In this document: piece after piece, positions 8,080 through 18,149 of the stretch
Layout of the letters: each line of letters opens with the position of its first letter
How positions within the stretch are numbered: the stretch's first letter is position 1
Source: Paracidovorax cattleyae
GTDB taxonomy: Bacteria; Pseudomonadota; Gammaproteobacteria; Burkholderiales; Burkholderiaceae_C
DNA: 53,100 bases
Direction: 5' to 3'
Assembly (NCBI RefSeq): GCF_900104515.1
Contig: NZ_FNJL01000024.1
Location: 42,142 to 95,241 of the forward strand
Translations under genes and position numbers: made by a program
The notes under the pieces: generated by a model
What the model was told of the DNA's origin: nothing
The model's input: the letters and a program-made list of their open reading frames with translations, nothing else
Databases searched by the model: none

Positions 8080-10422
8080 ATGACCGTCCGCTTGCGCATC
8101 ACCCTGCTGATCGTTCTCGCCTTTCTCGCGCTGTGCTCCGTCGGAGGCTTCGCGCTCTACCGGTCGGCCGAGGGGGCCCGGCAGGTCAAGCGGGTGACCG
8201 AGGGCGTCGTGCCCAGCGCCATCCATTCCGTGGAGCTCATGGGCCAGCTCAAGGACGTGCAGATGGCTGCGCTGGGCATGGTGTCCGCGAACGACGCGGA
8301 TACCGCGCAGAAGCTGCACGAGCAGCTGGTGGAGCGCAAGGCGGTGCTGCAGAAGGCACTGCAAAAGCAGCTGGAGGAGGCCGACAGCGATGCGCAGCGT
8401 GGCCTGGTGAAGGAAGCCGCCATGAGCCTGGAGAACTACTTCGCGGCCATCGACGACACCGCGCGCTTCAAGCTCGCCGGTCAGCAGGATGCGGCCGAGG
8501 CCTTCATGGCCGCCACGGTGGACCAGTACCTGCGCGAGCAGGGCCAGATGATCGAGGCCATCCAGGTGGAAAAGCGCCGCAGCAAGGACGAGGCCATCGG
8601 CTCGCTCAATGCGCAGCTGGAGCACACCACCGCCGCGCTGCTGGGCGTGGGCGCCGTGGCCCTCCTGGGCCTGGCCGCCGCGGGGACCATGCTGTATCGG
8701 CAGATCGTGCGTCCGATCCGCGAGATGGAGCTGAAGATGACGGAGATCGCCATGAGCCAGGATTTCTCGCACCGCCTGCCTGTCACCCGTATGGACGAGA
8801 TCGGCCGCTCCCTCACGGCGTTCAACGCCATGGTGGAGAAAATCCAGGAAAGCTCCGAACTGGTGCGCCGCAAGACGGCCGACATCCAGGCCATGCTGCA
8901 CACCATTCCCCAGGGCATTCTGACCCTGCAGGCCGGGCGCACCATCCACCCCGAGTACTCGGACCACCTCACGCGCATCCTGCAAGAGGGCGGCATTGCC
9001 GGCCGCACGCTCGATGCACTGCTGTTCGACCGCTCCGACCTGAGTGCCGATGCGCGTGCCCAGGCCCTCGCCGCGATCGACGCCTGCATCGGCGAGGACG
9101 AACTCAACTTCTCTTTCAATGCCCACCTGCTGCCGCAGGAATTGCAGGTGCGCTTCGATGGCGGCCGTGTGAAGGTGATCGAGCTGGGCTGGTCGCCCAT
9201 CACGGCCGCCGACGGCACCGTGGAGCGCCTGCTGCTGAGCCTGCGAGACGTGACGGAGTTGCGCGAACTGGCGCGGGATGCCCAGGCGCGCAAGGAGGAC
9301 CTGGCCATGGTCGGCGAACTGCTGGGCGTGGCGGCGGACAAGTTCCGGCAGTTCGCCGACAGCTCCGTGCGCCTACTGCAGGACAAGCGCGCGCTGCTGG
9401 AGACCGCGGCATCGCGGCCCGATGCGCGCCCGGATGCCCTCGCGGCGCTGTTCCGCCACATGCACACCGTCAAGGGAAACGCCCGCACCTACGGCCTCCT
9501 GCGCATCGCCGACGCGGCCCATGTGGCCGAGCAGCGCTACGCCGCGCTGCGGGACGACCCCGCCGGCTGGGACGATGCCGCCCTGCAGGCCACATTGCAG
9601 GCCGAACTGGAGGCGGTGGCAGGGGCCCTGCAATCCTACGTGCGCGTGAACGACGGCACCCTGGGGCGCGGCGCCGCTCCCGCGGCTGGCGATGCCCAGG
9701 CGGTGCGCCTGCCGCGCGCCCGCATCGATGCGTTGTGCGCGCGCATCGGCACCCTGGCGCAGGACCCCGGCTGCACGCCGGACCACCGCGCCGCGCTGCA
9801 GCGCATCGCCAACGCGCTCGCCGATGCCGACGCGGCCGGCCTGGACGAGGTGGTGGATGGCGTGGCCGCGTCCCTGCCGGCGCTGGCCCGGGACCTGGGC
9901 AAGGAGTCTCCGGAGGTCGTCCTGCAGTCCGGGGTGCCTGTGGCCGTGAAGCCGCAGGCCGCCGATGCGCTGCGCAATGCCTTCATGCACCTGTTGCGCA
10001 ATGCGCTGGACCACGGCATCGAACCTGCGGCCGAGCGCGCGGCGCACGGCAAGCCCGCCGCGGGCCGCATCCGCATCGACACTGCACTGGACGCGCAGGA
10101 GCTGGAGATCCGGCTCGCCGACGACGGGCGCGGCCTGGACCTGGACCGCATCCAGGCCAGGGCCCGCGCGCAGGGGCTGATCGCGGAAGACGCCGCCCCG
10201 GCGCCCGAGGACGTGGCCCAGCTGATCTTCGCGCCGGGCTTTTCCACGGCCAGCGAGGTGACGGCCGTGTCCGGCCGCGGCGTGGGGATGGATGCGGTCA
10301 AGGCCTTCGTGGAGTCGCTGGGCGGCCGCATCCAGCTGGTGCTGGCCGGCGGTGCCCCGCGCGCGGCCACGCCGTTCGAGACCGTGCTGCGCCTGCCTGC
10401 CCATTGGGCGGTGGCGGCCTGA
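8080..10422 (+). CDS. Membrane Hpt/CheA-like histidine kinase with HAMP domain
   Basis: 780-residue signalling kinase. Order of parts: TM1 (about 5–25), an extracytoplasmic helical sensor (about 28–180), TM2 (about 185–207), HAMP (206–260), a degenerate PAS-like region (275–400), and an Hpt domain with the phosphorylatable His462 in MHTVKGNARTYGL. The CheA-type ATPase domain follows at about 600–770, with N-box HLLRNALDHGIE, DDGRGLD, LIFAPGFSTA and GRGVGMDAVK. It ends straight after the ATPase: no CheW-like (P5) or CheY-docking P2 domain is visible. The ATG at 8080 was chosen because it begins the TM1 leader; its ribosome site is weak. It heads a four-gene run with the MCP-like, CheX-like and CheY-like genes. 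Confidence 0.87.
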   Translation: MTVRLRITLLIVLAFLALCSVGGFALYRSAEGARQVKRVTEGVVPSAIHSVELMGQLKDVQMAALGMVSANDADTAQKLHEQLVERKAVLQKALQKQLEEADSDAQRGLVKEAAMSLENYFAAIDDTARFKLAGQQDAAEAFMAATVDQYLREQGQMIEAIQVEKRRSKDEAIGSLNAQLEHTTAALLGVGAVALLGLAAAGTMLYRQIVRPIREMELKMTEIAMSQDFSHRLPVTRMDEIGRSLTAFNAMVEKIQESSELVRRKTADIQAMLHTIPQGILTLQAGRTIHPEYSDHLTRILQEGGIAGRTLDALLFDRSDLSADARAQALAAIDACIGEDELNFSFNAHLLPQELQVRFDGGRVKVIELGWSPITAADGTVERLLLSLRDVTELRELARDAQARKEDLAMVGELLGVAADKFRQFADSSVRLLQDKRALLETAASRPDARPDALAALFRHMHTVKGNARTYGLLRIADAAHVAEQRYAALRDDPAGWDDAALQATLQAELEAVAGALQSYVRVNDGTLGRGAAPAAGDAQAVRLPRARIDALCARIGTLAQDPGCTPDHRAALQRIANALADADAAGLDEVVDGVAASLPALARDLGKESPEVVLQSGVPVAVKPQAADALRNAFMHLLRNALDHGIEPAAERAAHGKPAAGRIRIDTALDAQELEIRLADDGRGLDLDRIQARARAQGLIAEDAAPAPEDVAQLIFAPGFSTASEVTAVSGRGVGMDAVKAFVESLGGRIQLVLAGGAPRAATPFETVLRLPAHWAVAA

Positions 10423-10440
10423 GGCGGGAGCAGGAGCGAC

Positions 10441-11199
10441 ATGATGGACGGATGGATGCAATTCCTGGCAGGCTGCGTGCTGGGTGGTGGATGTGTGGCG
10501 GCCGCGGCGGCCTGGCTGGCCGCGCGCAACCGCTCGGCGCTGGAGCAGGCGCGGCGGCAGGCCCTGGACGGGGCAGCGGCCGGGGAGGCCGCGGCGCGCG
10601 AGGCGGCCCGGGCGCTGGAGGCGCGCGGTGCGCAGCTGGAGGCCGAACTGGCCCAGGCCCGGCGGCAGCTCGACGATGCCGCTGCCGAATGGGAGCGCCG
10701 GCTGGAGGGTGAAGGGCGCGACTCCGAACACCGCCTGCGGGAGCGCACGGACCACACGCTCGGCCATGCACGCGAGCAGGCCGAGGCGCTGCGCGAACTG
10801 CAGGGCATCGGCAAGACCTTCGAGCGGTGGCACGCGGACATGAGCACCCTCGTGTCCCACAACCGCAGCCTGCACGACAAGAACGATGCCTTCTCGCAGA
10901 TCGTGCGCAAGATGGTGATCGTGGCGCTCAACGCCTCCATAGAGGCCGCGCGCGCCGGTGTCGCGGGCCGCGGCTTCGATGTGGTGGCGATGGAGATGCG
11001 CGAGCTCTCGGCCAGCGCCGAGCGCCTATCGCGCGACTACCGCACCAGCCTCTACGAAAACGACCTGATCGCCACCACCACCTTCCAGGACATGCAGGCC
11101 GGCGGCAAGATGGTGATCAACGCCGCCATGGGACTGGAGCTGGCCAACCGACGCATCCAGGCCGCACTGGACGGGGCCGCGATGGTGGAGGGCGCATGA
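10441..11199 (+). CDS. Truncated MCP-like signalling protein
   Basis: 252 residues: one N-terminal hydrophobic segment (about 5–28), an Ala/Glu/Arg-rich coiled coil (about 35–115), then a shortened MCP signalling hairpin tip (VALNASIEAARAGVAGRGFD, then VVAMEMRELS). The sensor domain, HAMP and long methylation helices of a normal MCP are absent. The gene starts 18 bp after the kinase stop and its TGA overlaps the next ATG, which indicates co-translation. It probably serves as the receptor or scaffold piece of the kinase module; that role is inferred. An ATG at 10444 is an equally possible start. Confidence 0.8.
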   Translation: MMDGWMQFLAGCVLGGGCVAAAAAWLAARNRSALEQARRQALDGAAAGEAAAREAARALEARGAQLEAELAQARRQLDDAAAEWERRLEGEGRDSEHRLRERTDHTLGHAREQAEALRELQGIGKTFERWHADMSTLVSHNRSLHDKNDAFSQIVRKMVIVALNASIEAARAGVAGRGFDVVAMEMRELSASAERLSRDYRTSLYENDLIATTTFQDMQAGGKMVINAAMGLELANRRIQAALDGAAMVEGA

Positions 11200-11777
11200 G
11201 CGCTCCGGCCTCGTTCCTCGGGCCCCGCGCCCGCGACAGCCTGGACCGCATGATGGTCTCGGCCCTGCACCAGAGCGTGGCGCGCGGCAGCGGCGTGGCC
11301 GTGCAGCCGGTGGACGCGCTGCCGGCCACCGGCGGCGCCACCCACATGGCCGTGCTCTCGATCGCCTCGTTCTCCTTCCGCGTTGTCGCGGCGCTGCATT
11401 TCGCGCACGGACCGGCCTGGCGCGCGTGGGTGGCGGCAACGGCCGGGCTGGATGCCGATGCCATGGGCGAGCAGGCCTTCCTCGACCGGATCTGCGAGAT
11501 GGGCAACCTCTGCTGCGGCGCGATCAACCGCGACCTGGGCGCGTTCCAGGCCTTCCTGGGCCTGTCCACGCCGCAGATCCTCGATGCGCGCTGCGCGCCG
11601 TACTTCACGCGCGCGGGCTTCGAGCACGTGCGCCATTTCCGCATGGACGTGCGGCCCGACCTGGCGCTGCATGCATCGCTTTGCGCGCGCGCCTACGTCC
11701 CGCAGGATTTCCACTGGGCCGGCGCCGCCGCCGCGGCACCGGAGGCGGTGGCGTCCGGCGAGCTCGAACTGTTCTAG
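11196..11777 (+). CDS. CheX/CheC-like candidate phosphatase
   Basis: 193-residue soluble protein that I do not recognise by overall similarity. The segment RICEMGNLCCGAINRDLG (about residues 104–121) matches the E-x-x-N helix that CheX/CheC phosphatases use to dephosphorylate CheY-P, and is followed by LSTPQILDARC, where CheX proteins carry a Ser/Pro strand. The neighbouring gene encodes a lone CheY-like receiver, which fits a phosphatase role. The start ATG overlaps the previous stop (ATGA). The CheX assignment rests on one motif plus context. Confidence 0.55.
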   Translation: MSAPASFLGPRARDSLDRMMVSALHQSVARGSGVAVQPVDALPATGGATHMAVLSIASFSFRVVAALHFAHGPAWRAWVAATAGLDADAMGEQAFLDRICEMGNLCCGAINRDLGAFQAFLGLSTPQILDARCAPYFTRAGFEHVRHFRMDVRPDLALHASLCARAYVPQDFHWAGAAAAAPEAVASGELELF

Positions 11778-11807
11778 GTTTTGAATTTTTTCCAAGAGGA
11801 GCATTCC

Positions 11808-12173
11808 ATGGCCAACATCCTTGTCGTCGATGATTCGAGCACCGTGCGCAGCGAAGTGGGCAACTTCCTGGGCAACAACGGCTTCCAGGTCGCGCTCGCC
11901 GTCGATGGCCGCGACGGGCTCGCCAAGCTCAGGCAGCACAGCGGCATCAGGCTGATCGTGTGCGACGTGAACATGCCCCACATGGACGGCTTGACCATGG
12001 CCGAGCGGGTGCGCAGCGAACTCGGCAACCACCGCGTGAACATCGTGATGCTGACCGCCGAAAGCTCGCCCGCCATGAAGGAGCGCGGCAAGGCCGCGGG
12101 CGTGAAAGGCTGGATCGTCAAGCCGTTCAACGGCCCCGCGGTGCTGGGTTCGTTCCAGAAGCTGGCCGCCTGA
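11808..12173 (+). CDS. CheY-like single-domain response regulator
   Basis: 121 residues, a receiver domain only. Acidic pair DD at the start (LVVDDSSTVR), phosphoacceptor Asp in LIVCDVNMPHMDG, Thr in VMLTAESS and Lys in WIVKPFN are all in place. AAGAGGAG precedes the ATG at 11808. It has no output domain, so it must act by protein binding, as CheY does. Being last in the run after kinase, MCP-like and CheX-like genes, it is the likely phosphoryl target of the Hpt kinase. Confidence 0.92.
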   Translation: MANILVVDDSSTVRSEVGNFLGNNGFQVALAVDGRDGLAKLRQHSGIRLIVCDVNMPHMDGLTMAERVRSELGNHRVNIVMLTAESSPAMKERGKAAGVKGWIVKPFNGPAVLGSFQKLAA

Positions 12174-12265
12174 GCGTTGCGGACCGGCTGGCGGCACGAC
12201 GGCGCCGCCGCCTACCGCCGGCCCGCCGCCGCGGGTTAGCCTTGGGGGGCTCCGAAAGAGCCACC

Positions 12266-13054
12266 TTGAAAATCGCCACCTTCAACGTCAACAGCATCCG
12301 CGCCCGGCTGCCGGCGCTGCTCCAGTGGCTGCAGGAGACCCGCCCCGACGTGGCCTGCCTGCAGGAACTCAAGTGCACCGACGACGCCTTCCCGGCCGAG
12401 GAGATCCGGGCCGCGGGCTACGGTGCCCTCTGGCACGGGCAGAAGGCCTGGAACGGCGTGGCCATCCTCGCGCGGGGTGCCGATCCGATCGAGGTGCAGC
12501 GCGGGCTGCCCGGCGACGAAGCCGACAGCCAGAGCCGCTACCTGGAGGCCGCCATAAACGGCGTGCTCATCGCCTGCCTCTACCTGCCCAACGGCAACCC
12601 GGCTCCAGGCCCCAAGTTCGACTACAAGCTCGCCTGGCTCGACCGCCTCGCGCGGCGGGCCGGAGTGCTGCGTTCCCGCCCCGAGCCGGTGGTGCTGGCG
12701 GGGGACTTCAACATCATTCCCACCGGGCGCGACGTGTACAAGCCCGATGCCTGGGTGGAAGACGCCCTGTTCCGCACCGAGGTGCGCGATGCCTTCCGCG
12801 CCCTGGTGGACAGCGGCTGGACCGACGCGCTGCGCGTGGTGCATCCCGACGAGACGGTCTATACCTTCTGGGACTACCTGCGCCAGCGCTTTCAGCGCAA
12901 CGCCGGCCTGCGCATCGACCACCTGCTGCTCAACCCCGCGGCGGCGCGTCGCCTGCAGGACGCCGGCGTGGACCGCGACGTGCGCGGCAGGCCCCGGCCC
13001 AGCGACCATGCTCCGGCCTGGGCGCTGCTGGCGCCGGAGCAGGGCGGGGCCTGA
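12266..13054 (+). CDS. xthA: Exodeoxyribonuclease III
   Basis: AP endonuclease/3'-5' exonuclease of base-excision repair, 262 residues, normal for the family. Catalytic and metal residues are visible: Glu34 in CLQELK, Tyr106 in YLPNG, Asp147 and Asn149 in GDFNII, and the C-terminal Asp247-His248 in SDHAP. The conserved N-terminus (M)KIATFNVNSIRARL begins at a TTG at 12266, with GAAAGAG just upstream; no ATG lies nearby, so TTG is the start. It is convergent with the UvrA2 gene, only 11 bp apart. Confidence 0.93.
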   Translation: MKIATFNVNSIRARLPALLQWLQETRPDVACLQELKCTDDAFPAEEIRAAGYGALWHGQKAWNGVAILARGADPIEVQRGLPGDEADSQSRYLEAAINGVLIACLYLPNGNPAPGPKFDYKLAWLDRLARRAGVLRSRPEPVVLAGDFNIIPTGRDVYKPDAWVEDALFRTEVRDAFRALVDSGWTDALRVVHPDETVYTFWDYLRQRFQRNAGLRIDHLLLNPAAARRLQDAGVDRDVRGRPRPSDHAPAWALLAPEQGGA

Positions 13055-13065
13055 GCCGCCGGCCG

Positions 13066-15924
13066 TCAGGTGTCTGGCTCTCCGGCCAGAGCCTGCGCCA
13101 GATAGGGCGCGGTGCGGCTGCCGCGCTGGCGCGCCACCTCGGCCGGCGTGCCGGTGGCCACGATGCGGCCACCGTCGCCGCCCGCACCGGGGCCCATGTC
13201 GATCACCCAGTCGCATGCCGCCACCACGCGCATGTCGTGCTCCACGACCACGACCGTATTGCCCGCCGCGGCCAGCCCGTCGAGTTGCACCAGCAGGCGG
13301 TCCACGTCCGCCGGGTGCAGCCCGGTGGTGGGCTCGTCGAGCACATACAGCGTGTCGCCCCGCTGCGGGCGCTGCAGCTCGGTGGCGAGCTTGATGCGCT
13401 GGGCCTCGCCGCCGCTCAGCTCCGTGGCCGGCTGGCCCAGGCGCAGGTAGCCCAGCCCGATATCGCTCAGCAGCGCCAGCGGCCGCAGCACCGCGGGCTC
13501 TTGCGCGAAAGCTTCGCAGGCCGCGTCCACCGTCAGGCGCAGTACCTCGGCGATGTCCAGGCCGTTCCAGCGCACCTCCAGCGTCGCCGGGTTGTAGCGC
13601 GCGCCGTGGCAGTCGGGGCAGGGCGCATAAACGCTCGGCAGGAAGAGCAACTCCACGCTCACCGAACCCTCGCCCTCGCAGGTCGGGCAGCGCCCCGCCG
13701 CCACGTTGAAGGAAAACCGCCCGGGCCCGTAGCGTCGCCGCCGCGCGGCGGGCGTGGCGGCGAACAGCTTGCGCACCCCGTCGAACAGGCCGGTGTAGGT
13801 GGCGAGGTTGGAGCGCGGCGTGCGGCCGATGGGCTTCTGATCCACGCGCACCAGGCGGCGGATGCCCGCCAGTTCCGCGATCCGCCCGGCCGTGGCGCCC
13901 AAGGGGGCGTCGGTGGCCCCGGGGTCGTCATCCCGCGGCGCGCTGGGGGGTGGCCCGCCCTGGGCTCCCTCCGCGGCGGAATCCCCATCGTCCCGCGCGT
14001 CCGCCACCGGCGAGCCCAGCGCCTGCGCCACCAGCTCCACCAGCGCGCGGCTCACCAGGCTGGACTTGCCCGAGCCGGAGACGCCCGTCACCGCAGTGAG
14101 GCAGCCCGCGGGAAAGGCCGCATCGATGTCCTTCAGGTTGTGGCGCTCGATGCCTTCCAGCCGCAGCCATCCTGCTGCCTCGCGCAGCGTGCGCGGCATG
14201 CTGGGTGCCGAGGCAGGCCCGTCCCGTCCGGGAAACAGGTAGCGCCGCGTCTGCGAAGGCTGCACGGCCGCCAGCCCGTCCGGCGGGCCGCTGTAGAGCA
14301 CTTCACCGCCGTGCATGCCCGCGCCGGGCCCGACATCCACCAGCCAGTCGGCGGCCCGCATCGTGGCCAGGTCGTGCTCCACCACGAACAGCGAATTGCC
14401 GGCGCGCTTGAGCCGGTGCAGCGCGGCCCGCAGCGCCTCGCCGTCGGCGGGATGCAACCCGGCCGAGGGCTCGTCGAGCACGTACACCACCCCGAACAGC
14501 TGGGAGCCCAGCTGCGTGGCCAGCCGCAGGCGCTGCAGCTCGCCGGATGAAAGCGAGGGCGTGGAGCGGTCGAGCGTCAGGTAATGCAGCCCCAGTTGCG
14601 ACAGCGCGGCGATGCGCGCGCCGATCTCCTGCGCCAGCCGCTGGGCGGCCAGCACCTTCTCTTCCGACAGGTCCGGCGTGCGGCGAACGTCCGGCGACGC
14701 CGCATGGGCCGAGCCGCCCGCGGCCACGCGGCGGGCGATATGGGCCCGGTGGCTGTCGGCACCCGGGCGTGCTGGCGCACGCGATCCGCCGGACGGGTGC
14801 AGGCTGTCACCCAGCCGGCCTTCCGCCGCGGGCTCCAGCAGCCGGGCCAGTTCGCCGAGCGGCAGGCGCCCCAGCTCGGCGATGTCATGGCCCGCGAAGG
14901 TGACGGACAGCGCCTCGGGCTTGAGGCGCTTGCCGCCGCAGGCCGGGCAGGGGCTGCCCACCAGGCAGGCGGCCGCGCGCTCGCGCATGCGGGCGCTCTG
15001 GCTGTGGGCGAAGCTGTGCAACACGTGGCGCCGGGCGCTGCTGAAAGTGCCCATGTAGCTGGGCGGCGTGCCGGCCTTGCGTGCCGCCTGCGCGGCCTTG
15101 CGGTCCAGGCCCGCATAGACGGGCACCACCGACTGCTCGTCGGTGAACAGAATCCAGTCGCGCGTCTTGCGCGGCAGGTCGCGCCAGGGCACGTCCACAT
15201 CGTGGCCCAGCATGACGAGGATGTCGCGCAGGTTCTGGCCGCCCCAGGCGGTCGGCCAGGCCGCCACGGCGCGCTCGCGGATGGTGAGGCGGTCGTCCGG
15301 CACCAGGGACCGCTCCGTCACCTCGTACACCCGCCCCATGCCGTGGCAGTGCGGGCAGGCGCCCTCCGGCGTGTTCGGCGAGAAGTCTTCCGCGTACAGC
15401 ATGGGCTGGCGCGCCGGATACTGCCCGGCGCGCGAATACAGCAGCCGCAGCAGGCTGGAAATCGTCGTCGCGCTGCCGACCGAAGAGCGTGCCGTCGGCG
15501 TGCCGCGCTGCTGCTGCAGCGCCACCGCGGGCGGCAGGCCGTCGATGGCGTCCACCTCGGGCGTGCCCGCCTGGTCGATCAGGCGCCGCGCATAGGGCGC
15601 CACCGACTCCAGGTAGCGGCGCTGCGCCTCGGCATACAGCGTGCCGAAGGCCAGGGACGACTTGCCCGAGCCCGACACACCCGTGAACACCACCAGCGCA
15701 TCGCGCGGAATGTCCACGTCCACGTTCCGGAGGTTGTGCTCCCGCGCGCCGCGCACGCGCACGAAGCCGTCGGTGGCAGGCGCGGCAGGCGGCGCGGCCT
15801 GGGGCGCGGGTCGCGGCGGGGGCGATGGCGATGGCTCCACCGCGGGCCGGGGTTCGCTGCGCGATGTGCGCCGGGGCTTTGATGGTGACCGGGATGGGGG
15901 CTTGGACTTGGACTGGGAGGGCAT
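13066..15924 (-). CDS. UvrA2-type excinuclease ATPase paralogue
   Basis: 952-residue double ABC ATPase of the UvrA family, with Walker [12 protein letters not shown] near residues 80 and 611. CXXC zinc elements occur at CPHCHG (about 190), CPACGG (about 327), CPTCEG (about 745) and CPDCHG (about 768); [15 protein letters not shown] is the second ABC signature. Between [15 protein letters not shown] and [10 protein letters not shown] only a short linker remains, so the UvrB-binding domain of housekeeping UvrA is missing. That is the mark of UvrA2 proteins linked to drug or damage tolerance. Start ATG at 15924 with GAGGAAG upstream. The first ~45 residues are Ser/Pro/Lys-rich, and two low-complexity inserts lie in the middle. 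Next to an MFS drug pump. Confidence 0.9.
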   Translation of the reverse strand: MPSQSKSKPPSRSPSKPRRTSRSEPRPAVEPSPSPPPRPAPQAAPPAAPATDGFVRVRGAREHNLRNVDVDIPRDALVVFTGVSGSGKSSLAFGTLYAEAQRRYLESVAPYARRLIDQAGTPEVDAIDGLPPAVALQQQRGTPTARSSVGSATTISSLLRLLYSRAGQYPARQPMLYAEDFSPNTPEGACPHCHGMGRVYEVTERSLVPDDRLTIRERAVAAWPTAWGGQNLRDILVMLGHDVDVPWRDLPRKTRDWILFTDEQSVVPVYAGLDRKAAQAARKAGTPPSYMGTFSSARRHVLHSFAHSQSARMRERAAACLVGSPCPACGGKRLKPEALSVTFAGHDIAELGRLPLGELARLLEPAAEGRLGDSLHPSGGSRAPARPGADSHRAHIARRVAAGGSAHAASPDVRRTPDLSEEKVLAAQRLAQEIGARIAALSQLGLHYLTLDRSTPSLSSGELQRLRLATQLGSQLFGVVYVLDEPSAGLHPADGEALRAALHRLKRAGNSLFVVEHDLATMRAADWLVDVGPGAGMHGGEVLYSGPPDGLAAVQPSQTRRYLFPGRDGPASAPSMPRTLREAAGWLRLEGIERHNLKDIDAAFPAGCLTAVTGVSGSGKSSLVSRALVELVAQALGSPVADARDDGDSAAEGAQGGPPPSAPRDDDPGATDAPLGATAGRIAELAGIRRLVRVDQKPIGRTPRSNLATYTGLFDGVRKLFAATPAARRRRYGPGRFSFNVAAGRCPTCEGEGSVSVELLFLPSVYAPCPDCHGARYNPATLEVRWNGLDIAEVLRLTVDAACEAFAQEPAVLRPLALLSDIGLGYLRLGQPATELSGGEAQRIKLATELQRPQRGDTLYVLDEPTTGLHPADVDRLLVQLDGLAAAGNTVVVVEHDMRVVAACDWVIDMGPGAGGDGGRIVATGTPAEVARQRGSRTAPYLAQALAGEPDT

Positions 15925-16149
15925 GGAGGCCTTTCTTCCTCGGGGCTGGGGCCGCTGCCACCTGCCCGGCCTGCACCGCGGTGGCTCATCAGCGCGGCCG
16001 GCCCGGGCACCGACGCCGGGACGGCAGCCACCGAAGATCGAAGCTAGCACCGCCCGCCCGGCATCCACGCCAGCGGCGCGGACCGTCGTCGCGTAGGACG
16101 AGTGCACCCCCAGCACCGGGCCGGTGGCCGCGGCACCCAGCGCGCCAGG

Positions 16150-17406
16150 TCAGGCCCGGGCTTTCTTGCGCGTATCGGGCAGCAGGGCCGTCGCCAGCCC
16201 GAGCAGCGGCAGGAATGACGTCACGCCGTACACCCAGACGATGCCATGGATGTCCGCCAGGTCGCCCAGTCCGGCCGCGCCGATACCGCCGATACCGAAC
16301 ATCAGCCCGAACATGAGGCCCGACACCAGCCCCACGCGGCCCGGTACCGCCTCCTGCGCATACACCACGAGCGCGGCGAAGGCCGACGACATCACCAGCC
16401 CGATCACGATGGCGAGCACCGCCGTCCACGCCAGGCCCACATGCGGCAGTGCCAGCGCGAACGGCGCCACGCCCAGGAACGAGATCCAGATCACCGCCTT
16501 GCGGCCGATGCGGTCGCCCACGGGCCCGCCCGCGAACGTGCCCGCCGCCACCGCCGCGAGGAACAGGAAAAGGAACAGCTGGCTGGTCTGCACGCCCACG
16601 TGGAAGCGCTCGATCAGGTAGAACGTGAAGTAGTTGGTGAACGAAGCGATATAGACGAACTTCGCGAACATCAGCACGCAGATCACGGCCACGGCCCGCA
16701 CCACGCCGGCCCGGTCCAGCCCCTCGCTGCCGCCCCGCGCCAGCCCCCGGGCCTTCGCTGCCCCATGGTGCCGCACCCACGCCGTGAGGCGGTAGAGCAC
16801 GAAGATCGCCAGCAGCGCCGCCACCATGAACCACGCGACCGCCGGCTGCCCGTGCGGAATCACGATGGCCGCCGTCAGCAGCGGCCCGATCGCCGTGCCC
16901 GTATTGCCGCCCACCTGGAACGTGGACTGCGCCGTGCCGAACCGCCCGCCCGAGGCCAGCCGCGCGATCCGCGACGCCTCCGGGTGGAACGTGGCCGAGC
17001 CCACGCCCACCACCGCGGCCGCGAGCAACAGCATCGGATAGCTGTGCGCCACGGCCAGCAGCGCGATGCCCAGCAGCGTCATGCACATGCCTGCGGGCAG
17101 CAGGTAGGGCTTGGGATGCTTGTCGGTGTAGAACCCGATCCACGGCTGCAGCAGCGATGCCGTCACTTGATAGACCAGCGCGATGATCCCGATCTGCCCG
17201 AAGCTCAGCGAGAAATTCGTCTTCAGCATCGGGAAGATCGACGGCAGCATCGCCTGGATCATGTCGTTGAGCAGGTGGGCGAAGGCCGCGCCGCCGACGA
17301 TGGGCAGAAGAAAGCCCTGGGGTGTGGCGTCCTGCATCGGCGGAGTGGCGGGGGCGGGCGGGGCGAAGGGCGCGGGTTGCGCGGTGTCTGCGGTCGTGGC
17401 GGTCAT
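16150..17406 (-). CDS. fsr: MFS exporter, fosmidomycin-resistance (Fsr) type
   Basis: 418-residue major facilitator with about 12 hydrophobic segments. It carries the Fsr-family pattern FAHLLNDMIQAMLPSIFPML in the first helix, then FYTDKHPKPYLLP, SATFHPEASRIARLASGGR and FQVGGNTGTAIGPLL. These exporters expel small antibiotics such as fosmidomycin; the real substrate here is unknown. The N-terminal ~28 residues are Ala/Pro/Thr-rich. It lies on the same strand as the UvrA2 gene, about 225 bp upstream, and may be transcribed with it. Confidence 0.88.
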   Translation of the reverse strand: MTATTADTAQPAPFAPPAPATPPMQDATPQGFLLPIVGGAAFAHLLNDMIQAMLPSIFPMLKTNFSLSFGQIGIIALVYQVTASLLQPWIGFYTDKHPKPYLLPAGMCMTLLGIALLAVAHSYPMLLLAAAVVGVGSATFHPEASRIARLASGGRFGTAQSTFQVGGNTGTAIGPLLTAAIVIPHGQPAVAWFMVAALLAIFVLYRLTAWVRHHGAAKARGLARGGSEGLDRAGVVRAVAVICVLMFAKFVYIASFTNYFTFYLIERFHVGVQTSQLFLFLFLAAVAAGTFAGGPVGDRIGRKAVIWISFLGVAPFALALPHVGLAWTAVLAIVIGLVMSSAFAALVVYAQEAVPGRVGLVSGLMFGLMFGIGGIGAAGLGDLADIHGIVWVYGVTSFLPLLGLATALLPDTRKKARA

Positions 17407-17618
17407 CGTGGGGGGGAAATGGCTTTACAGGCCGGCGTCCCTGGCCTGCCGGTGGGGGCAGGCCAGAGCGGCCGTGGAAAAGCACCGAGCGTAAGCCGTT
17501 GGCCTGTGGCAGGTTCGCGCGCTGCTGCCAATGTCTGTCGTGATCCTGCCATTGCGCATGGCGCCGATCCCCAGGAGGAAGGCATGGCGGGTCAGCGCGA
17601 TGGAAGTCGGCTCGCCGC

Positions 17619-18050
17619 ATGTACAGCGATGACACCGCGCTGCTCGCGCATCTGCAGGCTCTCGAAACAGAACTGCACCGGCCGGCGACCCGCAGGGACG
17701 CCGCGCGGCTCGGCGCACTGCTGCACGGGGATTTCGGGGAGATCGGGCGATCCGGCGTGGCTTACATCAAGGCCGGCGTACTGGCGCAGTTGTCCCTGGA
17801 GGCAGCGCATGCCTACATCGTCGCGGGCGGGTTTGAGCTGAAGCGGCTGGGCGCGGCGGTCGCGCTCCTCACCTGCCGCTCGGCGCATCGGATGGAGCAC
17901 GGGATGTTGCAGCGGGTGACCCTGCATGCGTTCATCTGGGAAAGATCGGGAGCGCAGTGGCGCATGCGGTTCCACCAGGGAACCCCCGCCGCAGCTTCGG
18001 TGGCCAGCCTCGCCTATCTGTCGCAATTTCTGCCGCCAGGTGGTTCCTGA
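17619..18050 (+). CDS. DUF4440/SnoaL-like small protein
   Basis: 143-residue soluble protein. The layout (helical start with LLAHLQALETELH, then LGALLHGDFGEIGRSG, strands VALLTCRSAH and LHAFIWERSGAQWRMRFHQG) matches the NTF2-like DUF4440 family, a small cone-shaped fold used by enzymes and binding proteins. The family gives no firm function. It stands alone between the divergent MFS gene and the biosynthetic cluster. The start ATG at 17619 lacks a clear ribosome site. Confidence 0.7.
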   Translation: MYSDDTALLAHLQALETELHRPATRRDAARLGALLHGDFGEIGRSGVAYIKAGVLAQLSLEAAHAYIVAGGFELKRLGAAVALLTCRSAHRMEHGMLQRVTLHAFIWERSGAQWRMRFHQGTPAAASVASLAYLSQFLPPGGS

Positions 18051-18118
18051 CGCAATTGGGCGCCATGTGATTCCGGGGGGGGTCATCTGGACGGGCGGAA
18101 ACATTGCGATACAAGAAT

Positions 18119-18149
18119 TTGGAATTTACTTATTTCCTGTCGTTATACT
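18119..18149 (+). promoter_or_regulatory. Candidate promoter of the transketolase-led cluster
   Basis: TTGGAA (18119–18124) and TATACT (18144–18149) are spaced by 19 bp, in a locally A/T-rich stretch about 110 bp before the first cluster gene. The -10 element is good. The spacing is longer than ideal. Confidence 0.4.
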
